This document shows positions 27,560-36,122 of a stretch of DNA of 64,000 bases, one piece after another (within the stretch, counting starts at the first letter, position 1; each line of letters opens with the position of its first letter). The stretch is from NCBI RefSeq assembly GCF_017583065.1, contig NZ_JAGEVL010000007.1, positions 248,001 to 312,000 of the forward strand, given 5' to 3'. The position numbers and the translations under genes were made by a program. The notes under the pieces were generated by a model, which saw nothing but the letters and a program-made list of their open reading frames with translations, was not told the origin of the DNA and searched no databases. This DNA is from Staphylococcus shinii. Its GTDB lineage: Bacteria > Bacillota > Bacilli > Staphylococcales > Staphylococcaceae.

Positions 27560-28321
27560 TTAAAATATTAGTAATACAATGGCAACACCAGCGCCAATCG
27601 CAAATGAAGTTAACGCCGCTTCAACACCGCGTGACATACCTGCAAGTAATTCGCCAGCCATCAAGTCACGTATAGCGTTAGTAATCAAAATACCAGGTAC
27701 AAGTGGCATAACGCCGGCAATGGTTATAATATCTTGGTTATGTGACCAACCCATTTTTGTGAAAGTAGAGGCTATCATAATAACGACTGCTGCACTAATA
27801 AACTCAGAAAAGAATTTTATTTGTATATAACGTTGCACATAATTGAACGTTAAAAAAGCGCCAGCGCCAGCGATAATAGCGAAAATAAAGTCTTGGATGA
27901 TACCACCAAACATGAATAGGAAAAAACCACATGCAATAGGAGCTGCCAAGAAATTTGTTATGGATGAATATTGTAAAGAAGCATGGTGCAAATGTACCAG
28001 TTCAGATTTTGCTTGATCTATATTAAGTTCATTATTAGAAATTTTTCGTGAGAGACTGTTAGTCAAAGCAATTTTTTCTAAGTCTGTTGTACGTTCACGG
28101 ATTCTGATAAGTCGTGTATTAGTACGATTATTTAATGAAAAAATGATTGCAGTAGATGTCACAAAGCTATATGTATCATCTAAACCAAAACTTGCAGCTA
28201 TACGCGTCATTGTGTCTTCAACGCGGTAAGTTTCAGCGCCGCTTTCAAGTAAAATTCTTCCTGCAATAAGAACGACATCAATAACCTTATCTTCATCAAT
28301 GATTGTAATTGAATCTGACAT
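27560..28321 (-). CDS. ThrE-type threonine/serine exporter, large subunit (DUF1212)
   Basis: 253 residues. The N-terminal cytosolic part (residues 1-115) holds the family segment LLESGAETYRVEDTMTRIA and TAIIFSLNNRTNTRLIRIRE; about five membrane helices follow, with GVMPLVPGILITNAIRDLM as the PLVPG signature. CAGGAGGTGC lies seven bases before the ATG. It is first in the unit with the small subunit and pepT. An 11-bp inverted repeat sits about 35 bp upstream and may be an operator or leader stem. Confidence 0.88.
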   Translation of the reverse strand: MSDSITIIDEDKVIDVVLIAGRILLESGAETYRVEDTMTRIAASFGLDDTYSFVTSTAIIFSLNNRTNTRLIRIRERTTDLEKIALTNSLSRKISNNELNIDQAKSELVHLHHASLQYSSITNFLAAPIACGFFLFMFGGIIQDFIFAIIAGAGAFLTFNYVQRYIQIKFFSEFISAAVVIMIASTFTKMGWSHNQDIITIAGVMPLVPGILITNAIRDLMAGELLAGMSRGVEAALTSFAIGAGVAIVLLIF

Positions 28322-28353
28322 AGCTTTGCACCTCCTGAAAAGTTTTTAGAACA

Positions 28354-28389
28354 ATTGAAAGTTTACAGTGTACAATTGAAACTTTCAAT
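28354..28389. repeat. Perfect 11-bp inverted repeat upstream of the exporter unit
   Basis: ATTGAAAGTTT (28354-28364) and AAACTTTCAAT (28379-28389), 14-bp spacer. Arms are 25 bp centre to centre. It is a candidate repressor site or leader hairpin. Confidence 0.55.
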
Positions 28390-28688
28390 AGTAATTCATA
28401 CACCGTCAACATTTTTTAATGTACCCCTATATATTGTAACAAATTTAATTGTATAACTATAACAGTTTATAGAAAATGAAAGCTTTAGCTAAAGATAATA
28501 AAATTAATAACTATCGCGTTAAATTAACATTATTTGTCATAATAGTTTGATGAATTTTAAATATAAAAAAACTTAAAGTTTGTAGTAGGAGAAGTAAGCG
28601 ACCAATGAATTCGTAATGATTGTTCGTATTTAAAATTGATTTTGTTTGATGAGTAATGAGATTTGATAGGAGGTTCGATATATCAAAA

Positions 28689-28722
28689 AAAGACAAACAC
28701 CTTATGTTGAGTGTTTGTCTTT
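28689..28722 (-). terminator. Terminator of gdpS
   Basis: AAAGACAAACAC (28689-28700) pairs perfectly with GTGTTTGTCTTT (28711-28722), with an A-run on the left that is a T-run on the minus strand. Confidence 0.85.
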
Positions 28723-28857
28723 ATATCGATATAAATCAAATTGTGATGCGACAAGAAAGTAGTTTAAGGCAAAACATCTCACAAGTTTTGTTTAGCAATG
28801 GTTAAATAAATAGCGCTTATATAGTCATAATAAAAATGAGAATAGTTAAAAAGACTA

Positions 28858-29928
28858 TTAAAGTTTAACGATAGGATTAAACATTACTTGATTACGTCCT
28901 TCATTTTTAGCCATATGCAACATATCATCTGCTATTTTAAATACTTTACGTTGTGACTTATAATCATCGGCAGTTAAATAACCAACACCTATTGAAACAG
29001 ATAATTTAATAACCTCTTTATTAGGTAAATGGAAAGTTGACTGTTCTACGCCACCACGTATACTCTCACTCAATTTAACACATTGATCTAAAGTATAATC
29101 GTATAAAACGATAGAGAATTCTTCGCCACCGTTACGGTAAATACTAAATTCTTGTGGAACATAGTTTTTAAGAAGTTGTGCAACTTGCCTTAATACTGCG
29201 TCACCAGACTGATGTGAAAATTTATCATTTACATCTTTAAAGCCGTCAATATCAATGAGCAACAACCCAATACTTTGGTTGTTTTTTTCAGCGATGCTCG
29301 TCGTTTCATTTAGGTGTCTGTCGAATTCTTTAACGTTACCTAAACCTGTTAAATAGTCAAATTTATCTTCATTTTCGTAACGATTTACTAAAGAGAAAAA
29401 ATACCAAATATCGACAAATGTGATTGATGAAGTAATCATTAATATAAATGATATAGGTATTAAGAATAATACTTCTGTAATTTCGTAATATGGACTTATG
29501 AGTGATAAAATAAGGAAAATAACAAGTGTAATCACATTAAGAATTTGTAGTGAAATAATATCGTTTTGTTTTAAAAATGGCCCAACAGCCCCAACAATTA
29601 TAGCAATAACAATGAGTATCATAGCAGCAATGATAGTATAATCACCAATTAGAACGTTTACTAAACCTACGATTAACGCCGAAAGCACAGTATAAAACAT
29701 ATTCGTATATCTACCTAAGAATAGTATAGGTATGAAGGTTAAGTAAAGTGTGTATTGATTAAATAATGGTACAGGGTAAGCGGATAGTAAAAGTGCTACT
29801 ATAGTCATTAAAACAGTAACATATTCTTTAGAAAACACCATATTTTTATTCTCTGAATACTGTAAGCGGTGAAATAAATAGATACCTGCTACTGTAACAG
29901 AAATATTGTAGATGATAGCTTCAAACAT
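28858..29928 (-). CDS. gdpS: GGDEF-domain membrane protein GdpS
   Basis: 356 residues. The N-terminal half has about six membrane segments (5TMR-LYT-like sensor), followed by a GGDEF domain with [26 protein letters not shown] and the active-site variant GGEEF in [12 protein letters not shown]. The length equals S. aureus GdpS, the only GGDEF protein of most staphylococci. Published work reports that GdpS influences biofilm and virulence genes without making detectable c-di-GMP. It is monocistronic, with a perfect 9-bp hairpin 36 bases upstream of the start. Confidence 0.93.
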   Translation of the reverse strand: MFEAIIYNISVTVAGIYLFHRLQYSENKNMVFSKEYVTVLMTIVALLLSAYPVPLFNQYTLYLTFIPILFLGRYTNMFYTVLSALIVGLVNVLIGDYTIIAAMILIVIAIIVGAVGPFLKQNDIISLQILNVITLVIFLILSLISPYYEITEVLFLIPISFILMITSSITFVDIWYFFSLVNRYENEDKFDYLTGLGNVKEFDRHLNETTSIAEKNNQSIGLLLIDIDGFKDVNDKFSHQSGDAVLRQVAQLLKNYVPQEFSIYRNGGEEFSIVLYDYTLDQCVKLSESIRGGVEQSTFHLPNKEVIKLSVSIGVGYLTADDYKSQRKVFKIADDMLHMAKNEGRNQVMFNPIVKL

Positions 29929-29963
29929 TTAACTTTACACTCCTCTTTAATAAACATTTAGTT

Positions 29964-29985
29964 ATTGTAAGTGAAAACTTACAAT
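29964..29985. repeat. Perfect hairpin upstream of gdpS
   Basis: ATTGTAAGT (29964-29972), GAAA loop, ACTTACAAT (29977-29985). It is 35-57 bases upstream of the gdpS ATG, in the leader or operator position. Confidence 0.6.
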
Positions 29986-30050
29986 TTGTCATCTTTATGA
30001 AAATAGAAATTTATAACATTCACTTAATATTCGTGTTAAAATTATTTTTT

Positions 30051-30074
30051 GAGTGAATATACAATGATTCACTC
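30051..30074. repeat. Inverted repeat in the gdpS-tagO divergent spacer
   Basis: GAGTGAAT (30051-30058) and ATTCACTC (30067-30074), 8-bp spacer; a third related copy ATTCACTT is at 30019-30026. The rest of the 407-bp spacer (29929-30335) is AT-rich promoter DNA. It may be an operator. Confidence 0.45.
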
Positions 30075-30335
30075 TTGAAATTTAAATACTTAAGAAATAA
30101 TCCTGCGACTTATCAATTATCGCATTTCAAGTTGTATAAGTAAAAGTGTATAGGGTATTATAGAATTATGTAATATATCATACTATATAACGACTGTAAT
30201 TAAATTTTTAAATTTAAATTTGCATGAGTCGATAAAATAGATAATGATTAGCTTACAATTAATTTGAATAATTATTTTCAACTTAGGATTTTGAAATAAA
30301 AAATAAAACAGAATTATATTAATGAAGGTGAACTG

Positions 30336-31397
30336 ATGTACACATTATTATTAATCATTTTTTCAATGATTGTCAGTTTGATACTTACACCAATAGTTAT
30401 AAAGGTTTCACATAAATTAGGGATTGTAGATCAACCGAATTTTAGAAAGGTACATACTAAACCTATATCCGTACTTGGTGGAACTGTAATACTCATATCA
30501 TTCTTGGTAGGGATATGGCTTGGACATCCTATAGAAACGGAAGTTAAACCTCTGGTTATTGGGTCAGTGTTAATCTACTTGGTTGGACTCATAGATGATA
30601 TTTATGATTTGAAGCCGATAATTAAATTATTAGGTCAGGTAATTGCAGCACTTGTTGTTGTTTATTATGGTGTGACTATTGATTTTATTTCTTTACCTAT
30701 TGGACCTACGATTCATTTTGGTATTCTTGGGATACCGATTACAGTTGTTTGGATTGTAGCAATTACTAATGCAATTAATTTAATCGATGGACTAGATGGC
30801 TTAGCATCTGGTGTCTCAATGATTGCATTAATGACAATAGGTTTTATAGCTATCTTACAAGCAAATATATTTATTATGATGATTTGTAGTGTTTTAATTG
30901 GAGCGCTTCTAGGATTCTTATTCTTTAATTTCCATCCAGCAAAAATCTTTTTAGGCGATAGTGGTGCTTTGCTTGTTGGTTTTATTGTAGGTTTCTTATC
31001 ACTGCTTGGGTTTAAAAATATTACCTTTGTATCATTATTCTTCCCGATTGTTATTTTAGCTGTACCATTTATTGATACGCTCTTTGCTATGATTCGTCGT
31101 GTGAAGAAAGGTCAGCATATTATGCAAGCTGATAAATCGCATCTCCATCATAAATTTTTAGAACTCGGTTATTCACATCGTCAAACTGTACTATTGATAT
31201 ATTCTATAGCAATCTTATTTAGTCTTGCTAGTATTATATTATACCTATCTCAACCGTGGGGCGTACTCATGATGTTTATTTTGATTTTAATCACGATTGA
31301 ACTTATCGTTGAATTTACAGGACTCATTGATGACGAGTATCGACCATTATTAAAATTAATTGAAAATAAAGAACAGCATGATGATTATCACAAATAA
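30336..31397 (+). CDS. tagO: Undecaprenyl-phosphate GlcNAc-1-phosphate transferase TagO
   Basis: A 353-residue polytopic membrane enzyme (about 11 helices) that transfers GlcNAc-1-P to undecaprenyl phosphate, the first step of wall teichoic acid synthesis. Catalytic motifs are VGLIDDIYDLKP (Mg-binding DD), NAINLIDGLDGLASG, KIFLGDSGALL and the C-terminal loop KSHLHHKFLELGYSHRQ. GAAGGTGA precedes the ATG. S. aureus calls the same locus llm/tarO. It is monocistronic, ending in a strong terminator. Confidence 0.95.
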   Translation: MYTLLLIIFSMIVSLILTPIVIKVSHKLGIVDQPNFRKVHTKPISVLGGTVILISFLVGIWLGHPIETEVKPLVIGSVLIYLVGLIDDIYDLKPIIKLLGQVIAALVVVYYGVTIDFISLPIGPTIHFGILGIPITVVWIVAITNAINLIDGLDGLASGVSMIALMTIGFIAILQANIFIMMICSVLIGALLGFLFFNFHPAKIFLGDSGALLVGFIVGFLSLLGFKNITFVSLFFPIVILAVPFIDTLFAMIRRVKKGQHIMQADKSHLHHKFLELGYSHRQTVLLIYSIAILFSLASIILYLSQPWGVLMMFILILITIELIVEFTGLIDDEYRPLLKLIENKEQHDDYHK

Positions 31398-31426
31398 CAT
31401 ATAAAATATTGCTCATAGCAATAGAA

Positions 31427-31460
31427 ATGCACCTCCTGATTATAGGAGGTGTATTTTTTG
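31427..31460 (+). terminator. Terminator of tagO
   Basis: ATGCACCTCCT (31427-31437) pairs with AGGAGGTGTAT (31444-31454) by 11 pairs, followed by a T6 run. Confidence 0.88.
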
Positions 31461-31516
31461 TTTAAAATGTGTTGTGTATTTATATTAATTGGATGTTAAT
31501 TTAGCATCACAAAAAA

Positions 31517-32158
31517 TTAATTTGTAGGAATATCGAAAGGGAGACGAACTGTTTCACCTTCAATTAAAGTATAATTACCTGAGGTAGTGCGATTTAAAAA
31601 TTCTAGAAAGGTATCATAATCGGAATTAACAACATCAATTTGGTAACTTACTTTATCCGTGTAGTTTTGGTCTCGCAATAAGAAAGGTGTACTTTCTAAT
31701 TCATATTCAAATTTACCAGTTAAATCATAACCTATAGTTACAGTGGTAGGTATAGCAGAACGTAAAGCAACACGTCCTATATCAAATATAACGTCTCTCA
31801 CAGCACCACTATAGGCGCGTATTAAACCGCCACCGCCTAATTTAATACCTCCGAAATAACGTGTAACTACCACGCATGCATTATGGATCTCAAGCTTTTT
31901 AAGAATATCTAACATCGGCACGCCGGCTGTACCACTTGGTTCACCGTCATCATTTGCTTTTTGAATATTCATTTGGTCACCAATTGTATATGCTGAACAG
32001 TTATGATTAGCTTCTTTATGTTCTGCTTTGACAGCTGCTATAAACGCTTTTGCTTCTTCTTCTGATTCAACAGGTTTAATATGCGCTATAAAACGCGACT
32101 TACTGATTATATTTTCAATCTTATGTTCTTGTTTGATTGTTTTGATTATGTCATCCAT
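31517..32158 (-). CDS. YigZ/IMPACT family protein
   Basis: 213 residues. The N-terminal IMPACT (UPF0029) domain shows SRFIAHIKPVESEEEAKAFI, HNCSAYTIG, DDGEPSGTAGVPMLDIL and VTRYFGGIKLGGGGLIRAYS; the C-terminal DUF1949 ferredoxin-like domain follows from about residue 135. The family is linked to translation control in eukaryotes, but the bacterial role is not established. It is monocistronic, convergent with tagO, divergent from fakB1. Confidence 0.92.
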   Translation of the reverse strand: MDDIIKTIKQEHKIENIISKSRFIAHIKPVESEEEAKAFIAAVKAEHKEANHNCSAYTIGDQMNIQKANDDGEPSGTAGVPMLDILKKLEIHNACVVVTRYFGGIKLGGGGLIRAYSGAVRDVIFDIGRVALRSAIPTTVTIGYDLTGKFEYELESTPFLLRDQNYTDKVSYQIDVVNSDYDTFLEFLNRTTSGNYTLIEGETVRLPFDIPTN

Positions 32159-32322
32159 TTATAGTCACCTCAATTATGTATTATACGTTTAGTTACTTTC
32201 AGTGAATCAGTTATTAACTAATATTATACACTGTATTGAATTATAGATTAAATGTTAAAATGAATTTTCTTTTAAGCAAAAGTAAGGTATTATAGTTGTG
32301 AGTATAATTGAGGAGGATTATG

Positions 32323-33186
32323 ATGAAAATCGCTGTCTTGACAGATTCAACGAGTTATCTATCTCAAACGTTAATTGACAAATATAATATAAAAGTGGCT
32401 CCATTGAGTGTCACTTTTGATTCTGGTGAAAATTTTGTTGAGAATGCAACAATATCTACAGATGAATTTTATAAACGCATGAAGACCTCGAATACAATTC
32501 CAACAACTAGCCAACCTGCGATCGGTGATTTTTTGGATAAGTTCGAACAACTAAGTGAAGAAGGTTATACAGATGTCATCTGTGTGTTTTTATCTGGAGG
32601 CATTAGTGGTTGTTATCAAACAGCTACTCAAGCTGGAGAAATGGTTGAAGACATTAATGTCCATACGTTTGATTCAAAATTAGCGGCAATGGTTGAAGGC
32701 GCATATGTACTCAAAGCGATTGAAATGATTGAACAAAACTTTGAGCCGCAAGCAATCATTGAAGAGCTATATGCCATGCGTGAAGATACTGGCGCAGTCT
32801 TAATGGTAGATGACTTAAAAAATCTACAAAAAAGCGGTAGAATAACTGGTGCACAAGCATGGATTGGTACAATGTTAAAAATGAAACCAGTATTAAAATT
32901 TGATGATGGTAAAATAGTACCTGATGAGAAAGTGAGAACAAAAAAACGTGCTTTGCGTAAAATGATTGATAAAGTCATTGCAGAAGTAAAAGAGTTTGAA
33001 GAAGTCACACTATTTGTTATTGAAGGTGATATTGCGGAAGACTCAGATTGGATTCAAAACGAGTTAGAAGAAAATTATGCGCAATACCCAGTTTATCGTT
33101 CAAGTTTTGGACCTGTAATCGCAGCGCATTTAGGCTCTGGGGGAATTGGGTTAGGTTATGTTGGGCGCACCATCCGTACAAAATAA
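32323..33186 (+). CDS. fakB1: DegV-family fatty-acid-binding protein (FakB1-type)
   Basis: 287 residues. It binds a fatty acid and presents it to the kinase FakA, which makes acyl-phosphate for phospholipid synthesis. DegV signatures are [28 protein letters not shown] (fatty-acid carboxylate-binding Ser/Thr), [13 protein letters not shown] and [13 protein letters not shown]. The ATG at 32323 is chosen, six bases after AGGAGG; an ATG at 32320 is nearly as good. Its position just before comFA matches S. aureus fakB1, which prefers saturated fatty acids. Confidence 0.88.
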   Translation: MKIAVLTDSTSYLSQTLIDKYNIKVAPLSVTFDSGENFVENATISTDEFYKRMKTSNTIPTTSQPAIGDFLDKFEQLSEEGYTDVICVFLSGGISGCYQTATQAGEMVEDINVHTFDSKLAAMVEGAYVLKAIEMIEQNFEPQAIIEELYAMREDTGAVLMVDDLKNLQKSGRITGAQAWIGTMLKMKPVLKFDDGKIVPDEKVRTKKRALRKMIDKVIAEVKEFEEVTLFVIEGDIAEDSDWIQNELEENYAQYPVYRSSFGPVIAAHLGSGGIGLGYVGRTIRTK

Positions 33187-33195
33187 TATTTTTAC

Positions 33196-33235
33196 AATAA
33201 AGACATGTCAGGTTTCGTTGCCACATGTCTTTATT
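33196..33235 (+). terminator. Terminator between fakB1 and comFA
   Basis: AATAAAGACATGT (33196-33208) pairs perfectly with ACATGTCTTTATT (33223-33235). It ends only two bases before the GGAGG that seems to serve comFA, so termination and comFA translation may interact. Confidence 0.8.
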
Positions 33236-33250
33236 TGGAGGTAAAGGACG

Positions 33251-34540
33251 ATAAAATATTATGGGAGATTAATTATAGATAAATCACTTTTAACCAATGA
33301 AAAGATCAGCCGTGTATCAAAAGGTGTAATTATAAAAAATAACAAATGGCATTGTATACAGTGTCACACTAACCAACCAAGCCATTACTATAAATACTTT
33401 TCAGCAGTTTTGAATAAATACATTGTTTATTGTCGAAATTGTATTAATTTAGGAAGAATGGATAATGTACATTCAGTTTTTATTACCGCATCGCAAAGCC
33501 ACGTTTCGCAAGGCGCATTTCAATTACCATTTGACCTTTCGGAACAACAAAGTTATGCATCCAATAAAATTTTAGCGGCTATAAAAGCGTTTCAGTCAAA
33601 GATATTATATGCCGTTACAGGTGCAGGAAAAACAGAAATGATATTTGAAGCTATCCAATATGCGCGTAGTAAAGGGTATAATATTGCCATTGTTTCTCCT
33701 AGAGTGGATGTTGTAATTGAGGTGAGCATGAGAATTGCAGATAGCTTTCAGCAAGAAGATATTGATGTTTTATACCAAGGGCAAACCCAAAAATATAACG
33801 GTCATTTCGTCATAGCAACTGTACATCAGTTGTATCGTTTTAAAAGACATTTTAATTTAATTATTGTTGATGAAGTAGATGCTTTCCCCTTAGACATAGA
33901 TCCTTCTTTATTTGAAGCAGTTAAACACGCGTCAAAAAAACAGTGTTCCCACGTTTATATGACTGCTACACCGCCGAAAAAACTACTCCAACAAATGAAA
34001 TGTACAGATATGATTATCTTACCAGCACGTTTTCATAGACATTCACTCCCGATACCTCAATTTAAAAACTTCAACTTAAAACCACACAAAATTCAAATAA
34101 AACTATTAAATATTTTAAGAAAGCAGATTGCTAATCAACGCTATACTCTTGTATTTTTTAATAATATTCAACTAATGAAAGAAACATATAAGCAATACAA
34201 AAACAAATTCACGTCAATAACTTATATTCATAGTGATGATGTATACCGTTTTGAAAAAGTAAAGGACTTACGAGCTGGAAAGTATCGAATTGTTTTTACA
34301 ACAACAATCTTAGAACGTGGTTTTACGATGGCTAACTTGGACGTCATAGTCTGCAATAGTCATCACTTTTCAACCAATGCATTAATTCAAATTGCAGGAA
34401 GGGTTGGACGCAAGCGAGAAGATCCAAGTGGACTTGTTTTATTTCTACATGAAGGCGTCACATTTAAAATGATAAAAGCACGTAAAAACATTAGGCGTAT
34501 GAATCAAATAGCTCGTAAAAAGGGGTGGATAGATGACTAA
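33251..34540 (+). CDS. comFA: Late competence helicase ComFA, start codon apparently ATA
   Basis: A DEAD-box-like ATPase that helps drive single-stranded DNA uptake. Visible are Walker A AVTGAGKTEM, the DEAD-type box IIVDEVDAF, MTATPP, and TTILERGFTM with QIAGRVGRK in domain 2. The N-terminal zinc finger needs two CxxC pairs: HCIQC (33350-33364) and YCRNC. The first pair lies upstream of the first ordinary start in frame, a TTG at 33410 (376 residues). The frame stays open back to 33245, and an ATA at 33251 sits nine bases after GGAGG, giving 429 residues. This may be a mutated ATG. An 8-bp overlap joins comFC. Confidence 0.75.
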   Translation: MKYYGRLIIDKSLLTNEKISRVSKGVIIKNNKWHCIQCHTNQPSHYYKYFSAVLNKYIVYCRNCINLGRMDNVHSVFITASQSHVSQGAFQLPFDLSEQQSYASNKILAAIKAFQSKILYAVTGAGKTEMIFEAIQYARSKGYNIAIVSPRVDVVIEVSMRIADSFQQEDIDVLYQGQTQKYNGHFVIATVHQLYRFKRHFNLIIVDEVDAFPLDIDPSLFEAVKHASKKQCSHVYMTATPPKKLLQQMKCTDMIILPARFHRHSLPIPQFKNFNLKPHKIQIKLLNILRKQIANQRYTLVFFNNIQLMKETYKQYKNKFTSITYIHSDDVYRFEKVKDLRAGKYRIVFTTTILERGFTMANLDVIVCNSHHFSTNALIQIAGRVGRKREDPSGLVLFLHEGVTFKMIKARKNIRRMNQIARKKGWIDD

Positions 34541-35204
34541 ATGCATACAGTGCCAGGCAACATATATTGAAGACTTTAATGCTAAGACTTTTTATAGAAA
34601 AGCAACAAAATTTTGTGAAAGATGCTTAGAACAGTGGCAAAATGTTAAACTTTTACCAGAAAATCGGTGCTCACGATGTTTGAAACAATTAGCTGTAAAC
34701 GAAAGAGATTGTTTAGACTGTAAATTTTTGATTACACAATTCAAACTAATGCATCAACTTTATTGTGACTATCAATACGAAGGAATTGTAAAGCAGTTAA
34801 TACACCAATATAAATTTATGAAAGATGTGGCGCTTAGCGAAGTGTTAGCTGCCCAAATGCGGCTGCCTAAAGTGCGTTACGATTATATTGTACCTATACC
34901 TTCGTCGATAGAAAAAGATCAAACACGTACATTTAACCCTGTGACGTGTGTATTAGATCAAATGAATGTACCATACGAATCTTTATTAATTGCAAAAGTA
35001 AGGCCGAAACAATCATCATTAGGAAAATTGCATCGTGCCGAGCTAATTAACCCGTTTGAAGTTGCGCAAAATATAGATTTGGAAAATAAGAATATATTAC
35101 TTGTAGATGATATATATACTACAGGGTTAACGGTTCACAAGGCGTTAGCGACCCTACTTATTAGAAAAATCAGAAAATTCGATGTGTTTACGTTTGCACG
35201 ATAA
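34533..35204 (+). CDS. comFC: ComF family phosphoribosyltransferase-like competence protein
   Basis: 223 residues. The N-terminus has zinc-ligand cysteine pairs (CIQC, CERC, CSRC, CLDC), followed by the phosphoribosyltransferase-like domain with YDYIVPIPSS, RPKQSSLGKLHRAEL and the PRPP loop ILLVDDIYTTGLTV. It acts with ComFA in DNA uptake at the inner face of the membrane in naturally competent bacteria. Its start overlaps the comFA end by eight bases, so its translation depends on comFA being translated. Confidence 0.92.
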   Translation: MTKCIQCQATYIEDFNAKTFYRKATKFCERCLEQWQNVKLLPENRCSRCLKQLAVNERDCLDCKFLITQFKLMHQLYCDYQYEGIVKQLIHQYKFMKDVALSEVLAAQMRLPKVRYDYIVPIPSSIEKDQTRTFNPVTCVLDQMNVPYESLLIAKVRPKQSSLGKLHRAELINPFEVAQNIDLENKNILLVDDIYTTGLTVHKALATLLIRKIRKFDVFTFAR

Positions 35205-35270
35205 CATAAAAGTGGTATTATAAGAGTAAGCAATATTACCAATATAGAGGTTTTAAAGGAGTCGATTATT

Positions 35271-35837
35271 ATGATCAGATTTGAAATTCACGGGGAGAAC
35301 CTCACTATTACTGATGCGATTCGCAACTATATTGAGGAGAAAATTGGTAAACTTGAACGTTATTTTAATGATGTGCCAAATGCCACTGCACATGTTAAAG
35401 TAAAAACGTATCATAACTCAGCTACTAAAATAGAAGTAACTATTCCATTGAAAAATGTTACATTACGAGCTGAAGAACGTAACGATGATTTGTATGCGGG
35501 CGTTGACCTAATTAATAACAAACTTGAAAGACAAGTTAGAAAATACAAAACACGTGTAAATCGTAGAAATAGAAATCGTGGTGAGCAAGAAGCGTTTGCC
35601 TCACTACCAGAAGAAAATGAAGTAGTAGAAACTCAAAATGATGATTCTGAAAACGAAATCGAAATCATTCGTGCTAAAAATTTCAGTTTGAAACCAATGG
35701 ATTCAGAAGAAGCGGTATTGCAAATGGATTTATTAGGGCATGATTTCTTTATTTTTACAGATCGAGAAACAGATGGAACAAGCATTGTATACAAGAGAAA
35801 AGATGGTAAATATGGGCTAATTGAAACAACTGAATAA
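35271..35837 (+). CDS. hpf: Long-form ribosome hibernation promoting factor
   Basis: 188 residues. The N-terminal domain (1-100, [20 protein letters not shown]) binds the 30S decoding region; a charged linker leads to the C-terminal dimerisation domain (about 130-188, with [20 protein letters not shown] and [20 protein letters not shown]). Long HPF joins two 70S ribosomes into inactive 100S particles in stationary phase. AAAGGAGTCG lies eight bases before the ATG. It is its own unit with a terminator, ahead of secA. Confidence 0.96.
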   Translation: MIRFEIHGENLTITDAIRNYIEEKIGKLERYFNDVPNATAHVKVKTYHNSATKIEVTIPLKNVTLRAEERNDDLYAGVDLINNKLERQVRKYKTRVNRRNRNRGEQEAFASLPEENEVVETQNDDSENEIEIIRAKNFSLKPMDSEEAVLQMDLLGHDFFIFTDRETDGTSIVYKRKDGKYGLIETTE

Positions 35838-35869
35838 CATTTTAATTTAGTTTCATATTAAATAATAGT

Positions 35870-35908
35870 AGCGTTCATGATTAAGTTAAATCGTGGACGC
35901 TCATTTTT
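35870..35908 (+). terminator. Terminator of hpf
   Basis: AGCGTTCATGATT (35870-35882) pairs with AATCGTGGACGCT (35889-35901) with two wobbles, followed by a T6 run. Confidence 0.85.
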
Positions 35909-36122
35909 TGCTATGTTACTATGAAATAATTTGAAAGTTATACATGTATTTGTGTATATTTTTAGTGAGTAAAGTTTCAAAGACGAATTAAAAATAACCA
36001 AAGTTTATGTTTGATGTCAGAATTAATAAATATATTGAAGTCAATAAGTGTAAATTTAAGCTTATTAATGATAATATAAGTTGTTGTAAGCTAAGAGTTA
36101 TTAAGCTAAAGGAGCGAACAAA

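Larger units (their letters stand above)
28322..28857. other. 536-bp gene-free region
   Basis: It holds the exporter upstream region with an inverted repeat (28354-28389) and the gdpS terminator (28689-28722). Between them I see AT-rich DNA with no credible gene. Confidence 0.55.

Noticed and set aside
28511-28696. 61-codon minus-strand frame between the exporter unit and gdpS
   Set aside because: It overlaps the gdpS terminator, lacks a ribosome site and has no recognisable features.
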